From Caballeronia insecticola (lineage in GTDB: Bacteria; Pseudomonadota; Gammaproteobacteria; Burkholderiales; Burkholderiaceae), in contig NC_021294.1 in assembly GCF_000402035.1 (NCBI RefSeq), positions 248,001 to 312,000 of the forward strand: DNA of 64,000 bases, given 5' to 3'. Below the pieces are notes generated by a model that worked only from the letters and a program-made list of their open reading frames with translations, had not been told where the DNA came from and made no database searches. Of this stretch, positions 56,079 to 64,000 are shown piece after piece (the first letter of the stretch is position 1; each line of letters opens with the position of its first letter). A program made the position numbers and the translations under genes.

Positions 56079-57629
56079 TCAAGCCGGCAACCTGAAACTC
56101 CCGATCGCCTCCCGCAACCCGTCCACCTGATCCTTCAGCGAATGCGCAGCGGCCGCCGCCTCTTCGACGAGCGCGGCGTTCTGCTGCGTCACCTGATCCA
56201 TCTCGACGACCGCGCGGTTCACCTGCTCGATGCCCGCGCTCTGCTCGCGCGATGCGTGGCTGATTTCATCGAGAATCTCGTTCACGCGGCGCACCGACTG
56301 CACGATCTCGGTCATCGTCGCGCCCGCGTTCGTCACGAGCGATGCGCCTTGCTGCACCGTCTGCGTCGACGTTTCGATGAGCGCCTTGATCTCCTTCGCC
56401 GCCGTCGCCGAACGCTGCGCGAGGCTGCGCACTTCCGCCGCGACAACCGCGAAGCCGCGTCCCTGTTCGCCCGCGCGCGCCGCTTCCACGGCCGCGTTGA
56501 GCGCGAGGATATTCGTCTGGAACGCGATGCCGTCGATTACGCCGATGATGTCGCCGATCTGCTGCGAACTCGCGGTGATGCGCGTCATCGTGTCGATCAC
56601 GTCGTCGACGACGCCGCTGCCGCGCGTCGCCACGTCCGCCGCCTGCTCCGCGAGCCGCGCCGCCTGCGCCGCGCTCTCCGCGTTGTTCTTCACGTTGGCG
56701 GTCATCTGGTCCATGCTCGACGCGGTCTGCACGAGCGCCGCGGCCTGTTCCTCGGTGCGCTGCGACAGATCGGTGTTGCCCGCCGCGATTTCCGACGCGC
56801 CCACGTTGATGTTCTCGGTGCCGTTACGCACGCGCGATACGGTTTCGACCAGTCCGTGCTGCATGACGCTCAACGCGTGCAACAGGCTCGTGGTGTCGCC
56901 CGTGCGGACGTCGACGGCGCTCGTCAGGTCGCCGCGCGCAATGCGATGCGCCGCGCCGACCGCCAGTTCCAGTTCGCCGCCGAGGTTGCGCTTGATGCTG
57001 CGCAGGACGATCAGCATCGCGGCCGTCGCGATACCGCCGAGCAGCGCCGTGATCCCGAGCCAGCGCAGCGCGCTTGCCCAGAACGCGGTCTGCACGTCGT
57101 CCATATACATGCCGGTGACGAGATACCAGTCCCACTGCGCGAAGCGTTGCGCGTAGGAGAGCTTGCCGACCGGCTTGTCGCTGCCCGGCTTCGGCCACAG
57201 ATAGCTGATGAAGCCGCCGCCCGTCTGGTCGCCCGCCTTGACGATATCGACGAACAGGCGATTGCCCGCCGGATCCGTGTACGTCGACAGATCCTGGCCG
57301 TTCATGGCGGACTTGATCGGATGCATCACCATCTTCGGATGCGAATCGTTGATCGAGAGATAGCCGTCCGTGCCGTAGCGGATCGCGCCGATCACTTCCA
57401 GCGCGCGCTTTTTCGCTTCCTCTTCGGTGAGCGTCTTGTTGGCGGCGAGCGCCGCGTAATGCGCGGTGATCGCGTAAGCCTCGTTGACGAGTGTCTTCAA
57501 CTGCTCCTTGCGGTCGTCGATCATCGACGTCCGGTTCTGCCACGCCCCGATAATCCCGATCGCGATCAAGCCGATCCACAGCACGGCGATCAGCGAGCCG
57601 AGCTTCCTGTTCAACGTCATTGTGTTCAT
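56079..57629 (-). CDS. Methyl-accepting chemotaxis protein with Cache sensor
   Basis: A 516-residue transmembrane receptor. TM1 is at about 10-30 ([18 protein letters not shown]), the periplasmic domain (about 31-190) is a single Cache type ([33 protein letters not shown]), TM2 at about 192-210, then HAMP, and a signalling domain whose hairpin tip is [28 protein letters not shown] in two pieces. Glutamine/glutamate methylation sites flank it. This is the type seen in Burkholderia for small organic acids. No CheW-binding pentapeptide is seen at the end. Confidence 0.92.
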   Translation of the reverse strand: MNTMTLNRKLGSLIAVLWIGLIAIGIIGAWQNRTSMIDDRKEQLKTLVNEAYAITAHYAALAANKTLTEEEAKKRALEVIGAIRYGTDGYLSINDSHPKMVMHPIKSAMNGQDLSTYTDPAGNRLFVDIVKAGDQTGGGFISYLWPKPGSDKPVGKLSYAQRFAQWDWYLVTGMYMDDVQTAFWASALRWLGITALLGGIATAAMLIVLRSIKRNLGGELELAVGAAHRIARGDLTSAVDVRTGDTTSLLHALSVMQHGLVETVSRVRNGTENINVGASEIAAGNTDLSQRTEEQAAALVQTASSMDQMTANVKNNAESAAQAARLAEQAADVATRGSGVVDDVIDTMTRITASSQQIGDIIGVIDGIAFQTNILALNAAVEAARAGEQGRGFAVVAAEVRSLAQRSATAAKEIKALIETSTQTVQQGASLVTNAGATMTEIVQSVRRVNEILDEISHASREQSAGIEQVNRAVVEMDQVTQQNAALVEEAAAAAHSLKDQVDGLREAIGSFRLPA

Positions 57630-57767
57630 GTGCGCCCGTCCGCCTCGTTGCGTTGTCATTGCGACGGCGCATGCCGCCGCATGCCCGCTTTACGGCAGGC
57701 GCTGCGGCGAATGTAGGGCGGGGAATACCCGAAGGGGATTTGTCTGATCTGAAACGCGAACGGCGGA

Positions 57768-57929
57768 TTAGTAGCGCCGGATCGGATCTTTGTCGGGTGG
57801 CGCGTCGGGATGCTGCGGTTCATCCGGCCGATGACCGGGCGACGGCGGCGTGAGCGGATCGGCTTCCGGATCGCGGTTCGGATCGGCGATGGGGTCCGGT
57901 ACCGGGCTGGTCTGCAAATCGAATTTCAT
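57768..57929 (-). CDS. Small proline/aspartate-rich protein
   Basis: A 53-residue hydrophilic protein with many Pro and Asp (PVPDPIADPNRDPEADP). AGAGGACATC directly before the ATG supports it. Low complexity and likely disordered; no known family. It sits between the chemoreceptor and the GT9-like gene on the same strand. Confidence 0.5.
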   Translation of the reverse strand: MKFDLQTSPVPDPIADPNRDPEADPLTPPSPGHRPDEPQHPDAPPDKDPIRRY

Positions 57930-57969
57930 GATGTCCTCTGAAAGGCGGTTCGGCGCAGGCACGGCCGCC

Positions 57970-58566
57970 TCACGCGGATTCGTGCGTCGCCGGCATGTGC
58001 AGCGTGAACGGGTTGCCCGGATGCGCGTCTCCCGTGCTCGACAACAAAGCGCGGGCGCGCGCGACGATCGTGTCGCTGCCAGTGTCGCGCGGATGCTCGG
58101 CGAGCACGATCTGCGGCGTGCCGGATGCGCCCAGCGCGCGAACGGCGGCGAGCGGCGAGGACGCGGCGGCGTCGTCGCAGACGAGCAGGCGCGCGTGGGC
58201 GATCAACCGCGGCAGCGCACCCGGCGTGACGGCGCCCGCGAGAAAGAGCGCTGCTGTCTGCATCGCGCCGAGCACGGCGCCGGTGCGTCCGTGATCGGGC
58301 GCGTCGCCGACGATGGCGATCTGCCAGCCGTCGGCGGCGAGTTGATCGGCGACATCGGCGTAACGGTCCGGGCCCCACGCGGGCGCGTCGCGATGACTGT
58401 CCGGATGAATCAGCACCAGACGCTCGCGCTCGATACCGTGAAACGCGGCGAGTTCATCGTATTCGTCGTCGTGGGCGGCGTCCGGCCGCGTGACGACGCT
58501 CGGCTCGTTCGGCACCAGTGCGGTGGCGAAGTCTTCGCTCAGCGGGGAAAGGGGATTGGCTCGCAT
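57970..58566 (-). CDS. Truncated GT9 (heptosyltransferase)-like protein
   Basis: A 198-residue protein that corresponds to the C-terminal Rossmann half of glycosyltransferase family 9: LVLIHPDSHRDAPAWGPDRYADVADQL, then IAIVGDAPDH, ALPRLIAHARLLVCDDAAA and GTPQIVLAEHP. Full GT9 enzymes have about 330-350 residues, so the acceptor-binding N-terminal domain is missing. AGGAG before ATG 58566 indicates it is translated as such. It may have lost transferase activity. Upstream 58567-58888 (322 bp) holds only a terminator at 58812. Confidence 0.62.
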   Translation of the reverse strand: MRANPLSPLSEDFATALVPNEPSVVTRPDAAHDDEYDELAAFHGIERERLVLIHPDSHRDAPAWGPDRYADVADQLAADGWQIAIVGDAPDHGRTGAVLGAMQTAALFLAGAVTPGALPRLIAHARLLVCDDAAASSPLAAVRALGASGTPQIVLAEHPRDTGSDTIVARARALLSSTGDAHPGNPFTLHMPATHESA

Positions 58567-58811
58567 CCTGGCTCCTGCAAGTGACGTGGCCTCGTTCGAT
58601 GGATGTCCCGCGAAAATCGCGGCCGCGAGCGCTTGGCAAGCATCCGGCATGCCCGCGACGGGTCCGGCGCGTCTGCTGCGTCAGGTGCGCGCGGTCGAGA
58701 CAGGTTGCAACGAAGTCCGTGACAGTCTGAGCGTCGGAGCGCGACATCTGTCAGGTATTGAAGGAGCCACGGCGTCGCACGTCAAGCGTGCGCTTTCTGC
58801 TGCGGATGTAA

Positions 58812-58847
58812 AAAGCCGCCGCCTCGGCATGGCGAGGCGGCGGCTTT
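58812..58847 (-). terminator. Rho-independent terminator
   Basis: A 15-bp perfect stem (58812-58826 with 58833-58847) and six-base loop; A-run on its left gives a short T-tract for minus-strand transcripts. It terminates the membrane protein gene at 58889. Confidence 0.8.
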
Positions 58848-58888
58848 CGTGCGGATCGTGCAGTTTGCGCGCGGGGCGCGCGCGATGC

Positions 58889-59383
58889 TCAGGTTTCCGT
58901 GTTGCCGTCTTCGGCAGGCAAGGTCTTCGGGATAAAGGCTTCGGCGCGGCGGCGAATGTGATCGACTTCGCCGGTCACGAACGTGCGGTTGTCGGCGGCG
59001 AGCGCCTGCTGATACGACGCGCCTTCCGGCACGCGATGCAGCAGCGCGCGCAATTCGCCCTGCGTCGTCTGTTCGACCGGTTCGTAGTCGTAGAGGCCGA
59101 GCGAGAGTTCGGCGCGTTCGTGCAGGAGGAACAGGCACGTCGCGAACACGCCGACCGCGAGCACTTCCTGCGCGCCGAAACGGAATTCGTGCGGCATGGC
59201 CGAGAACGGCAGCCACGCGATGAGCGCGGCGCCCGCGAGCGCCAGCGCGACCGTCGCGTTCAGCAGCAGTTGCAGGCGCGCGACGATGCGCTCGCGCTCG
59301 GTCTGCAGTTGCCCGGCCGATTTCGGCACGAGCGCGACAGGCGCGGATTGACGGCGGAGTTCTTCGAGCGGGAGAGCGGCCAT
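58889..59383 (-). CDS. Two-TM membrane protein, unknown
   Basis: A 164-residue inner-membrane protein with two hydrophobic segments (about 43-60: ATVALALAGAALIAWLPF; about 71-85: EVLAVGVFATCLFLL) and a soluble C-terminal half rich in charged residues with GASYQQALAADNRTFVTGEVDHIRRR in two parts. The ATG at 59383 begins MAALPLEELRR. The same frame stays open far upstream, but without a plausible protein. I do not recognise the family. Confidence 0.55.
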   Translation of the reverse strand: MAALPLEELRRQSAPVALVPKSAGQLQTERERIVARLQLLLNATVALALAGAALIAWLPFSAMPHEFRFGAQEVLAVGVFATCLFLLHERAELSLGLYDYEPVEQTTQGELRALLHRVPEGASYQQALAADNRTFVTGEVDHIRRRAEAFIPKTLPAEDGNTET

Positions 59384-59523
59384 GAGGGTGTTGTCGGAGG
59401 CATCGGTGAGCGCACAGCGGCGCGACACCGGTATAACGCGCGGCTTACAGGAACGTTGACGGCGCTTTCGTCTTGTTGCGCCTGTTTCGTCCTGTTGCAC
59501 TTGACCGAAACGCGACGGCCCGC

Positions 59524-61023
59524 TCAGCGTGTTCGGTCCCTGACCGGCGTGCGGATGGTCGCGGTGCCGTCCGCGATCTGTTGCGCGAACACGAGCGCCT
59601 CGACAATCGTCCCGAAGACTTCCGCGCGCACTTTTTCGTCGGTGACGCGCAGCAGATACGACGGGTGATAGGTCGGCACGACGATGCACCCCTTGTGCTC
59701 GATGGTCTTGCCGAGATACTCGGACAGCGCCGTGCGATGGCCGGTGAGCGCCTTCAGCGCCGTCGCCCCGAGCGCGACCACCACTTTCGGCGCGACGCGT
59801 TTCAGTTCTTCCTCGAGCCAGAAGCGGCAGGCCTCGCGTTCGCGCTGCGTGGGCGCGAGATGGGCGCGCTCCTCGCCGTGCGCTTCCCACTTGAAGTGCT
59901 TCACCGCATTGGTCAGATAGAGCGATTCGCGCGCGAGCCCGGCCTCGGCGATGGCCTCGTCGAGCAGCGTGCCCGACGGACCGACGAACGGCGTGCCCGC
60001 GCGGTCCTCCTGATCGCCCGGCTGCTCGCCGACCAGCATCACGCGCGCACCGGCGGGACCCATGCCCGGCACGGCCTGCGTCGCGTTGCGCCAGAGCGAG
60101 CAGCGCCGGCATGCGTCGAGCGAGGGCGGCGCCGTGAGCATCGTGCCCTGGATCGGCTCCAGATCCGTGTTGATGGCCACTTCCATCTCGGGCGGCACAC
60201 TGCGCGGCTCCCGATCGCGCCGCGAATACGGATCGGCGCGCGCGATCAGCGCGGGATCGGCACGTTCGTTCTGCGGGCTTTTCCAGTAACGCACCGGCAT
60301 ATGCGACGCCATTTCGGCGGCGTTCGCCTGCGCGGGCGCGAAGGTGCTCTCGTAATACGCGAGCCAGAGCGCCTCGATGGCGTCGCCGCTCACCGCTTCG
60401 CCGTTCATCTCGGTGTCGCCGAAGTCCATGGGCTTTTCTTCCGGCTCGCTCGTGCGGTCGACGCGCAGCAGCGCGCCGTCCCAGAAAGCGGCGCCGTGCG
60501 GCGTGGCGATCATCCACGTGGCGCTGCCCATGCGCGTTGCGAAATGCATGGCGGCGTGCTCCAGCAGATCGTGCAGCGGCTCGCACCAGCTGATGAACTC
60601 GGGCGGCCCGAGCGACACGTCGCGATGCCGGAAACGCAGCGTCTTGCGCATTTTGTTTTCCTCGGCCTCGACCGTTTCGATCATCTGCGCCAGCCGCCGG
60701 CCGTCCGCGTCTTCCGGCGATGCGATTGCGCGGTCGCCCTGGGTCCAGCGCCACAGCGCCTTGTAGAGAAACGGCCAGCGGTCCGGCGCGCGATAGCACG
60801 CCGCCGTTTCAAGCATGGCCAGAAATTTGTGGGCGATGCGCACGGGCTTTTTGGCGTCAGGATTTGCCGAGCCGGGCGCGGGCGGATCGATGCTGCCGAA
60901 CACCGTGGCCGACGCATCCGTTTCGCGCCACGACACCTCCTCAGGCCGCAGACCTTCCATGAGGAGATTGCGCGCTTCGGTACGCCACGCGGCAAACGAC
61001 GGATCGATGGTGACGCATTTCAT
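59524..61023 (-). CDS. DUF4130--UdgX fusion, uracil-DNA-binding repair protein
   Basis: A 499-residue fusion. Residues about 1-265 match the TIGR03915/DUF4130 domain (FLYKALWRWTQGDRAIAS, KTLRFRHRDVSLGPPEFISW). Residues about 295-490 are a family-4-like uracil-DNA glycosylase of the UdgX branch. The Fe-S cysteines are C305, C308, C399 and C446. GEQPGDQED (332-340), N372, and HPSYLLR (from 453) are in place. UdgX attaches covalently to uracil sites via a histidine in a KRRIH loop; here the loop reads EERAH (384-388), keeping the histidine at H388. A LexA box lies 22 bp upstream. The radical-SAM partner often next to this gene is not adjacent. Confidence 0.88.
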   Translation of the reverse strand: MKCVTIDPSFAAWRTEARNLLMEGLRPEEVSWRETDASATVFGSIDPPAPGSANPDAKKPVRIAHKFLAMLETAACYRAPDRWPFLYKALWRWTQGDRAIASPEDADGRRLAQMIETVEAEENKMRKTLRFRHRDVSLGPPEFISWCEPLHDLLEHAAMHFATRMGSATWMIATPHGAAFWDGALLRVDRTSEPEEKPMDFGDTEMNGEAVSGDAIEALWLAYYESTFAPAQANAAEMASHMPVRYWKSPQNERADPALIARADPYSRRDREPRSVPPEMEVAINTDLEPIQGTMLTAPPSLDACRRCSLWRNATQAVPGMGPAGARVMLVGEQPGDQEDRAGTPFVGPSGTLLDEAIAEAGLARESLYLTNAVKHFKWEAHGEERAHLAPTQREREACRFWLEEELKRVAPKVVVALGATALKALTGHRTALSEYLGKTIEHKGCIVVPTYHPSYLLRVTDEKVRAEVFGTIVEALVFAQQIADGTATIRTPVRDRTR

Positions 61024-61044
61024 CGGCGAGCGGAATCGGAAAAG

Positions 61045-61064
61045 TACTGTATATCCATACAGTA
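61045..61064. promoter_or_regulatory. LexA (SOS) box
   Basis: TACTGTATATCCATACAGTA: perfect eight-base arms around ATCC, and within it CTGT-N8-ACAG at 61047-61062, the LexA consensus of gamma- and betaproteobacteria. It lies 22 bp before the start codon of the UdgX fusion gene (minus strand). The GT2 gene to the right starts 200 bp away. Confidence 0.85.
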
Positions 61065-61265
61065 ATTCTATCGATGCTCGCGGCTTTCCGGCAACTATTT
61101 AACGATGATCGCACCCTTTTGACGGAGCGTTTCGTCCGCGCTGCGAGGCCCGACATTTCATTTGACGAAACATGGGAACAGTCATTGCTGAAATCGATCC
61201 ATCGCGGCCGCCGATTGCTTTGGCGAGTGCCTGACAACGAAACCAAACCAATACAAGGAGCCGAC

Positions 61266-61967
61266 ATGCTCGCCATCGTCATCCCTGCCCATAACGAAGC
61301 CCTGCATATCGGCGTGTGCGTGGCGGCGGCGCGCCGTGCCGCGGATCATCATCAATTGCTCGGCGAGGCGGCGCGCGTGATCGTCGTGCTCGACAGTTGC
61401 ACCGACGACACCGGCGACATCGCGCGGGCGTTCGGCGCGGACGTGACGTCGATCGACGCGCGCAATGTCGGCATCGCGCGCGCCTACGGCGCCGAACGGG
61501 CGCTGGCGCTGGGCGCGCGCTGGCTCGCCTTCACCGATGCCGATACGACCGTCGCCGATGACTGGCTCGTGCGCCAGCTCGACTGCCGCGCCGATGCCGT
61601 GTGCGGCGTGATCGGCGTGCACGACTGGTCGCCGCATATCGGCGCGGTGCGCGAGCACTTCGGGCGCACCTACACGGATGCGGACGGGCATCGGCATATT
61701 CACGGCGCGAATATGGGCGTGTCGGCGAAGGCGTATGTGCGGGCCGGCGGCTTTCCGCCGCTGGAATCGAGCGAGGATGTCGCGCTCGTGGAGGCGCTTG
61801 TCGCGAGCGGCGCGCAGATCGAATGGAGCGCGGCGCCGCGCGTTTTGACGAGCGCGCGGACGGATTTTCGGGCGAAGAAGGGATTCGGCGCGACGCTGCT
61901 CGAAGTCAGCAAGCGTTATCTGCCGATTGGGTCGGATGCCGCGGATTCGGCGGCGATTGCGGCCTGA
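61266..61967 (+). CDS. Family 2 glycosyltransferase
   Basis: A 233-residue GT-A-fold protein. N-terminal IVIPAHNEALHIGVCV binds the nucleotide sugar, VVLDSCTDDTGDIA follows, and the metal-binding motif is D91-A-D93 (FTDADTT). ANMGVSAKAYVRAGGFPPLESSEDVALVEAL is the acceptor-side block (two pieces). No transmembrane segment, so it is cytosolic. Probably mannosyl- or glucosyl-transfer in a small-molecule or glycan pathway; the acceptor is unknown. Convergent with the MocA-like gene, four bases between stops. Confidence 0.87.
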   Translation: MLAIVIPAHNEALHIGVCVAAARRAADHHQLLGEAARVIVVLDSCTDDTGDIARAFGADVTSIDARNVGIARAYGAERALALGARWLAFTDADTTVADDWLVRQLDCRADAVCGVIGVHDWSPHIGAVREHFGRTYTDADGHRHIHGANMGVSAKAYVRAGGFPPLESSEDVALVEALVASGAQIEWSAAPRVLTSARTDFRAKKGFGATLLEVSKRYLPIGSDAADSAAIAA

Positions 61968-61971
61968 GGTT

Positions 61972-62559
61972 TCAACCGGTCGCCAGATCCCCCGGCAAAT
62001 CGACATCGCGCAGCACGTTCGGATCATCGACCTCGACGATAAACGGCGCATGCATCGACAACAATCCACGCGCGCCGGCATCGCCATCGAGCGCGGCGAG
62101 CGTCTCCCGATGCGTCATGCCGAACCCAACCGGATGCCCGCGCTTGCCGCGATGCACCGGCGCCACCAGCGTTTCGCCGCTATCGAGCGCGCGGGCGACG
62201 GCTTCATACGTTGCGGGTTCGATCCACGGCATGTCGCCGAGCGCGACGAGCCAGCCATCGGCGTCGGACGTGGCGCGGACGGCGGCGGCGAGCGTCGCAC
62301 CCATGCCGCGCTCGGCATCGATACTGAAGATGACCTTGCAGCCGGCTTCGTTCAGCACGTCGGCCAGTTTTTCGGCGCCCGGCCGCACGACAGCGATGAC
62401 TTCGGAGGCCACCGCCAGCAAATGCCGCGCCGATTGAAATACAACAGGCGTGCCGTCGGGCAATGTGGCGAGCAGTTTGTTGCGCCGCCCGGACGGGTCG
62501 AAACGGGTGCCCAGGCCCGCCGCCAGCAGGATGCCGGTCGCGCTCGACGAATAGGTCAT
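61972..62559 (-). CDS. MocA-like molybdenum cofactor nucleotidyltransferase
   Basis: A 195-residue protein of the MobA/MocA family: GILLAAGLGTRFDPSGRRNKL near the N-terminus (G-G-type loop with AAGxGTR), and VALGDMPWIEP carrying the metal-binding D. It transfers CMP or GMP to molybdopterin to make the dinucleotide cofactor. Gene order, downstream of a molybdopterin-binding oxidoreductase subunit on the same strand, fits MocA serving that enzyme. The terminator at 62624 separates the two, so it may have its own promoter. Confidence 0.84.
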   Translation of the reverse strand: MTYSSSATGILLAAGLGTRFDPSGRRNKLLATLPDGTPVVFQSARHLLAVASEVIAVVRPGAEKLADVLNEAGCKVIFSIDAERGMGATLAAAVRATSDADGWLVALGDMPWIEPATYEAVARALDSGETLVAPVHRGKRGHPVGFGMTHRETLAALDGDAGARGLLSMHAPFIVEVDDPNVLRDVDLPGDLATG

Positions 62560-62623
62560 CGCAGCTGCTCGTGTGGGAATCGAACGGGAATTGTGCGGCG
62601 CATCGAAGCGCGCGGCAAGCACA

Positions 62624-62663
62624 AAAAAACCACGCGGCGGCCGTGAAAAAGCCGCCGCGTGGC
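62624..62663 (-). terminator. Terminator after the molybdo-oxidoreductase gene
   Basis: CCACGCGGCGGC (62631-62642) pairs with GCCGCCGCGTGG (62652-62663); seven A at 62624-62630 form the T-tract for minus-strand transcription. It ends the oxidoreductase operon about ten bases after its stop codon. Confidence 0.85.
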
Positions 62664-62673
62664 GTGCTTCCGG

Positions 62674-64000
62674 TCACGCAGTCGTCGGCGGCAGGATGCG
62701 GTCGAGCGTGATCGGCAGGTCGCGCACGCGCACGCCTGTCGCGTGATACACCGCGTTGCCGAGCGCGCCCGCCACGCCCGTAATGCCGATTTCGCCGATG
62801 CCGCGCGCGCCGAGCGGATTGATGAGCGGATCGGGCTGGCCGACGAATGAGATATCCAGCATGCCGATGTCCGCGTTCACCGGCACGTGATACTCCGCGA
62901 GATTCGCGTTCGTGTAGCGCCCGTAGCGCGAATCCATTTCGCCTTTCTCGAAGAGCGCCGAGCCCACGCCCCACACGATGCCGCCCATCAGCTGACTATG
63001 CGCGGTCTTCTCGTTGAGCAGCGTGCCGACGTCATATACGCCGACGATGCGCGGCACGCGGATCACGCCGAGATCGGCATCGACGTGCACTTCCACGAAC
63101 ACCGCGCCGAACGAGTGAAACGCGTACTGCTTCTTTTCGTCGCCGGGGCGCGTGGTGGCGGTGGCCTCGATCGCGCGTCCGCCGTTGCGGGCGATGATCG
63201 CCGCCGCCGGATCGCGCTTGTCCGGATTCGACACGCTCACGACCCAGCCGTTGGACACCGTCACGTCCTCGCGCGCGAGACCCGCGACGGGCGAGCCGCG
63301 GTCGGCCAACGCCAGCGCGATCAACTGATCGCGTGCCTGGAGCGACGCCGCGCGCACCGCCGGCGACACGCTCGCCGCCGATTGCGAGCCGCCCGACACC
63401 GGCGCCTTCGGCAACGACGAATCGCCGAGCGCGAAACGCACGTAATCGGGCGGAAAGCCGAGCGCGTCGGCGGCCACCTGCGTCATGATCGTGTACGTGC
63501 CGGTGCCGAGATCCTGCGTGCCGGAGGCGACCATCGCGGTGCCGTCGGGCAGAATGCGCGCAATCGCCGAGGCTTCGCTGCGGTTCGCCGGATACGTCGC
63601 CGTGCCGACACCCCAGCCGATCAGCGTGTTGCCCTCGCGCATCGAGCGCGGCGCCGGGTTGCGCCGCGACCAGCCGAATTTTTCCGCGCCGCGCTCGTAG
63701 CACGCGGTCAGCGCCTTCTCCGACCACGGCTTCTTGTCCTGCGGCTCCATGTTCGCGTAATTTTTCATGCGGAACGCGAGCGGATCCATCTTCAGCTGAT
63801 ACGCCATCTCGTCCATCGCCGATTCGAGCGCAAACGAGCCGCTCGTTTCGCCCGGCGCGCGCATGAACGTCGGCGTGCCGATATCGAGCTTCACGAGCTT
63901 GTGCGACGTCGACTGGTTCGGCACCGCGTACAGCATGCGCGTGACGATAGCCGAGCTTTCGGTCCAGTCTTCGAAGGTCGATGTCGTCGAGATGACGTCG
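62674..64000 (-). CDS. Xanthine/aldehyde oxidase-type molybdopterin-binding subunit, 3' part (partial at window end)
   Basis: At least 442 codons, open to the right edge of the window, so the N-terminal half is missing. It matches the large subunit of aldehyde/xanthine dehydrogenase-family enzymes, closest to PaoC/YagR: MLYAVPNQSTSHKLVKLDIG, TFMRAPGETSGSFALESAMDE, SGGSQSAASVSPAVRAASL, and near the end NPLGARGIGEIGITGVAGALGNAVYHATG, which holds the catalytic glutamate region (GIGEIG). It hydroxylates aldehydes or N-heterocycles using Mo and water in the periplasm or cytoplasm. The Fe-S and FAD subunit genes should lie to the right. A MocA-like gene follows it. Confidence 0.9.
   Translation of the reverse strand, partial: DVISTTSTFEDWTESSAIVTRMLYAVPNQSTSHKLVKLDIGTPTFMRAPGETSGSFALESAMDEMAYQLKMDPLAFRMKNYANMEPQDKKPWSEKALTACYERGAEKFGWSRRNPAPRSMREGNTLIGWGVGTATYPANRSEASAIARILPDGTAMVASGTQDLGTGTYTIMTQVAADALGFPPDYVRFALGDSSLPKAPVSGGSQSAASVSPAVRAASLQARDQLIALALADRGSPVAGLAREDVTVSNGWVVSVSNPDKRDPAAAIIARNGGRAIEATATTRPGDEKKQYAFHSFGAVFVEVHVDADLGVIRVPRIVGVYDVGTLLNEKTAHSQLMGGIVWGVGSALFEKGEMDSRYGRYTNANLAEYHVPVNADIGMLDISFVGQPDPLINPLGARGIGEIGITGVAGALGNAVYHATGVRVRDLPITLDRILPPTTA

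Noticed and set aside
59384..60799. Upstream extension of the membrane protein frame (58889) across the UdgX fusion
   Set aside because: The added part is an out-of-frame reading of the UdgX gene on the same strand; the protein begins sensibly at 59383.

Overview
The window is a chromosomal segment of a GC-rich betaproteobacterium, most likely Burkholderiaceae of the Paraburkholderia/Caballeronia type. The grounds are the strong G/C third-position bias, gene families I associate with that group (DUF2968 protein, DUF2891 protein, KgtP-like permease, a GabR/GabT/GabD set, an isobutyryl-CoA degradation cluster) and the tight mosaic of small operons. I see no rRNA, tRNA, CRISPR array or insertion sequence. 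Assignments come from reading the sequence; no database search was run.

Layout. 1-7.0 kb: tail of a PanE-like reductase, a small membrane protein and a GntR/FCD regulator, then divergent sucDC-like succinyl-CoA ligase genes and an frc-like CoA-transferase, followed by a FAH-family hydrolase and a membrane protein. Three copies of a TGTATATCA motif sit in front of the regulator and between sucC and frc, suggesting one regulon that handles small dicarboxylates such as oxalate. 7.0-16.4 kb: CsbD-like protein, a KaiC-like double ATPase translationally coupled to a single-domain response regulator, envelope proteins, Ogt, an exported DNA/RNA nuclease, an exported hydrolase, a MATE exporter, a YnfA-type protein and DUF2891. 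16.8-26.1 kb: KgtP, a DNA-binding-like protein, and an AraC regulator divergent from an isobutyryl-CoA/valine catabolic operon (dehydrogenase, acyl-CoA synthetase, hydratase, 3-hydroxyisobutyryl-CoA hydrolase). 26.1-38.4 kb: AI-2E-type permease, a periplasmic PQQ dehydrogenase with its own diheme cytochrome c and an ankyrin protein, a DUF1501/DUF1800 pair, a three-gene ECF-sigma module with overlapping stops and starts, and a LysR regulator facing an epoxide-hydrolase-like enzyme.

38.4-41.0 kb is the odd region. It holds a lone, lower-GC phage-type tailspike gene (beta-helix, with a typical tail-protein linker) preceded by a terminator. On its right are the C-terminal stubs of two unrelated genes, a RidA-like protein and a glutathionyl-hydroquinone reductase. 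It looks like a scar left by phage-mediated insertion and deletion, with a possibly functional tailspike retained.

41.0-64.0 kb: hydroxyacyl-CoA dehydrogenase, cupin, a two-gene ABC exporter, exported MsrB, isochorismatase-like protein, patatin; then an AT-rich non-coding patch with CATTTAG repeats and, at its right edge, three hairpins ending in a textbook terminator (candidate small RNA). Next come a metallophosphoesterase, the GABA genes gabT-gabD with gabR, a beta-barrel protein, an M20 amidohydrolase, a chemoreceptor, and a DUF4130-UdgX fusion preceded by a perfect LexA box (SOS-regulated DNA repair). The window ends in GT2 and MocA-like proteins and the 3' part of a molybdopterin-binding oxidoreductase subunit.
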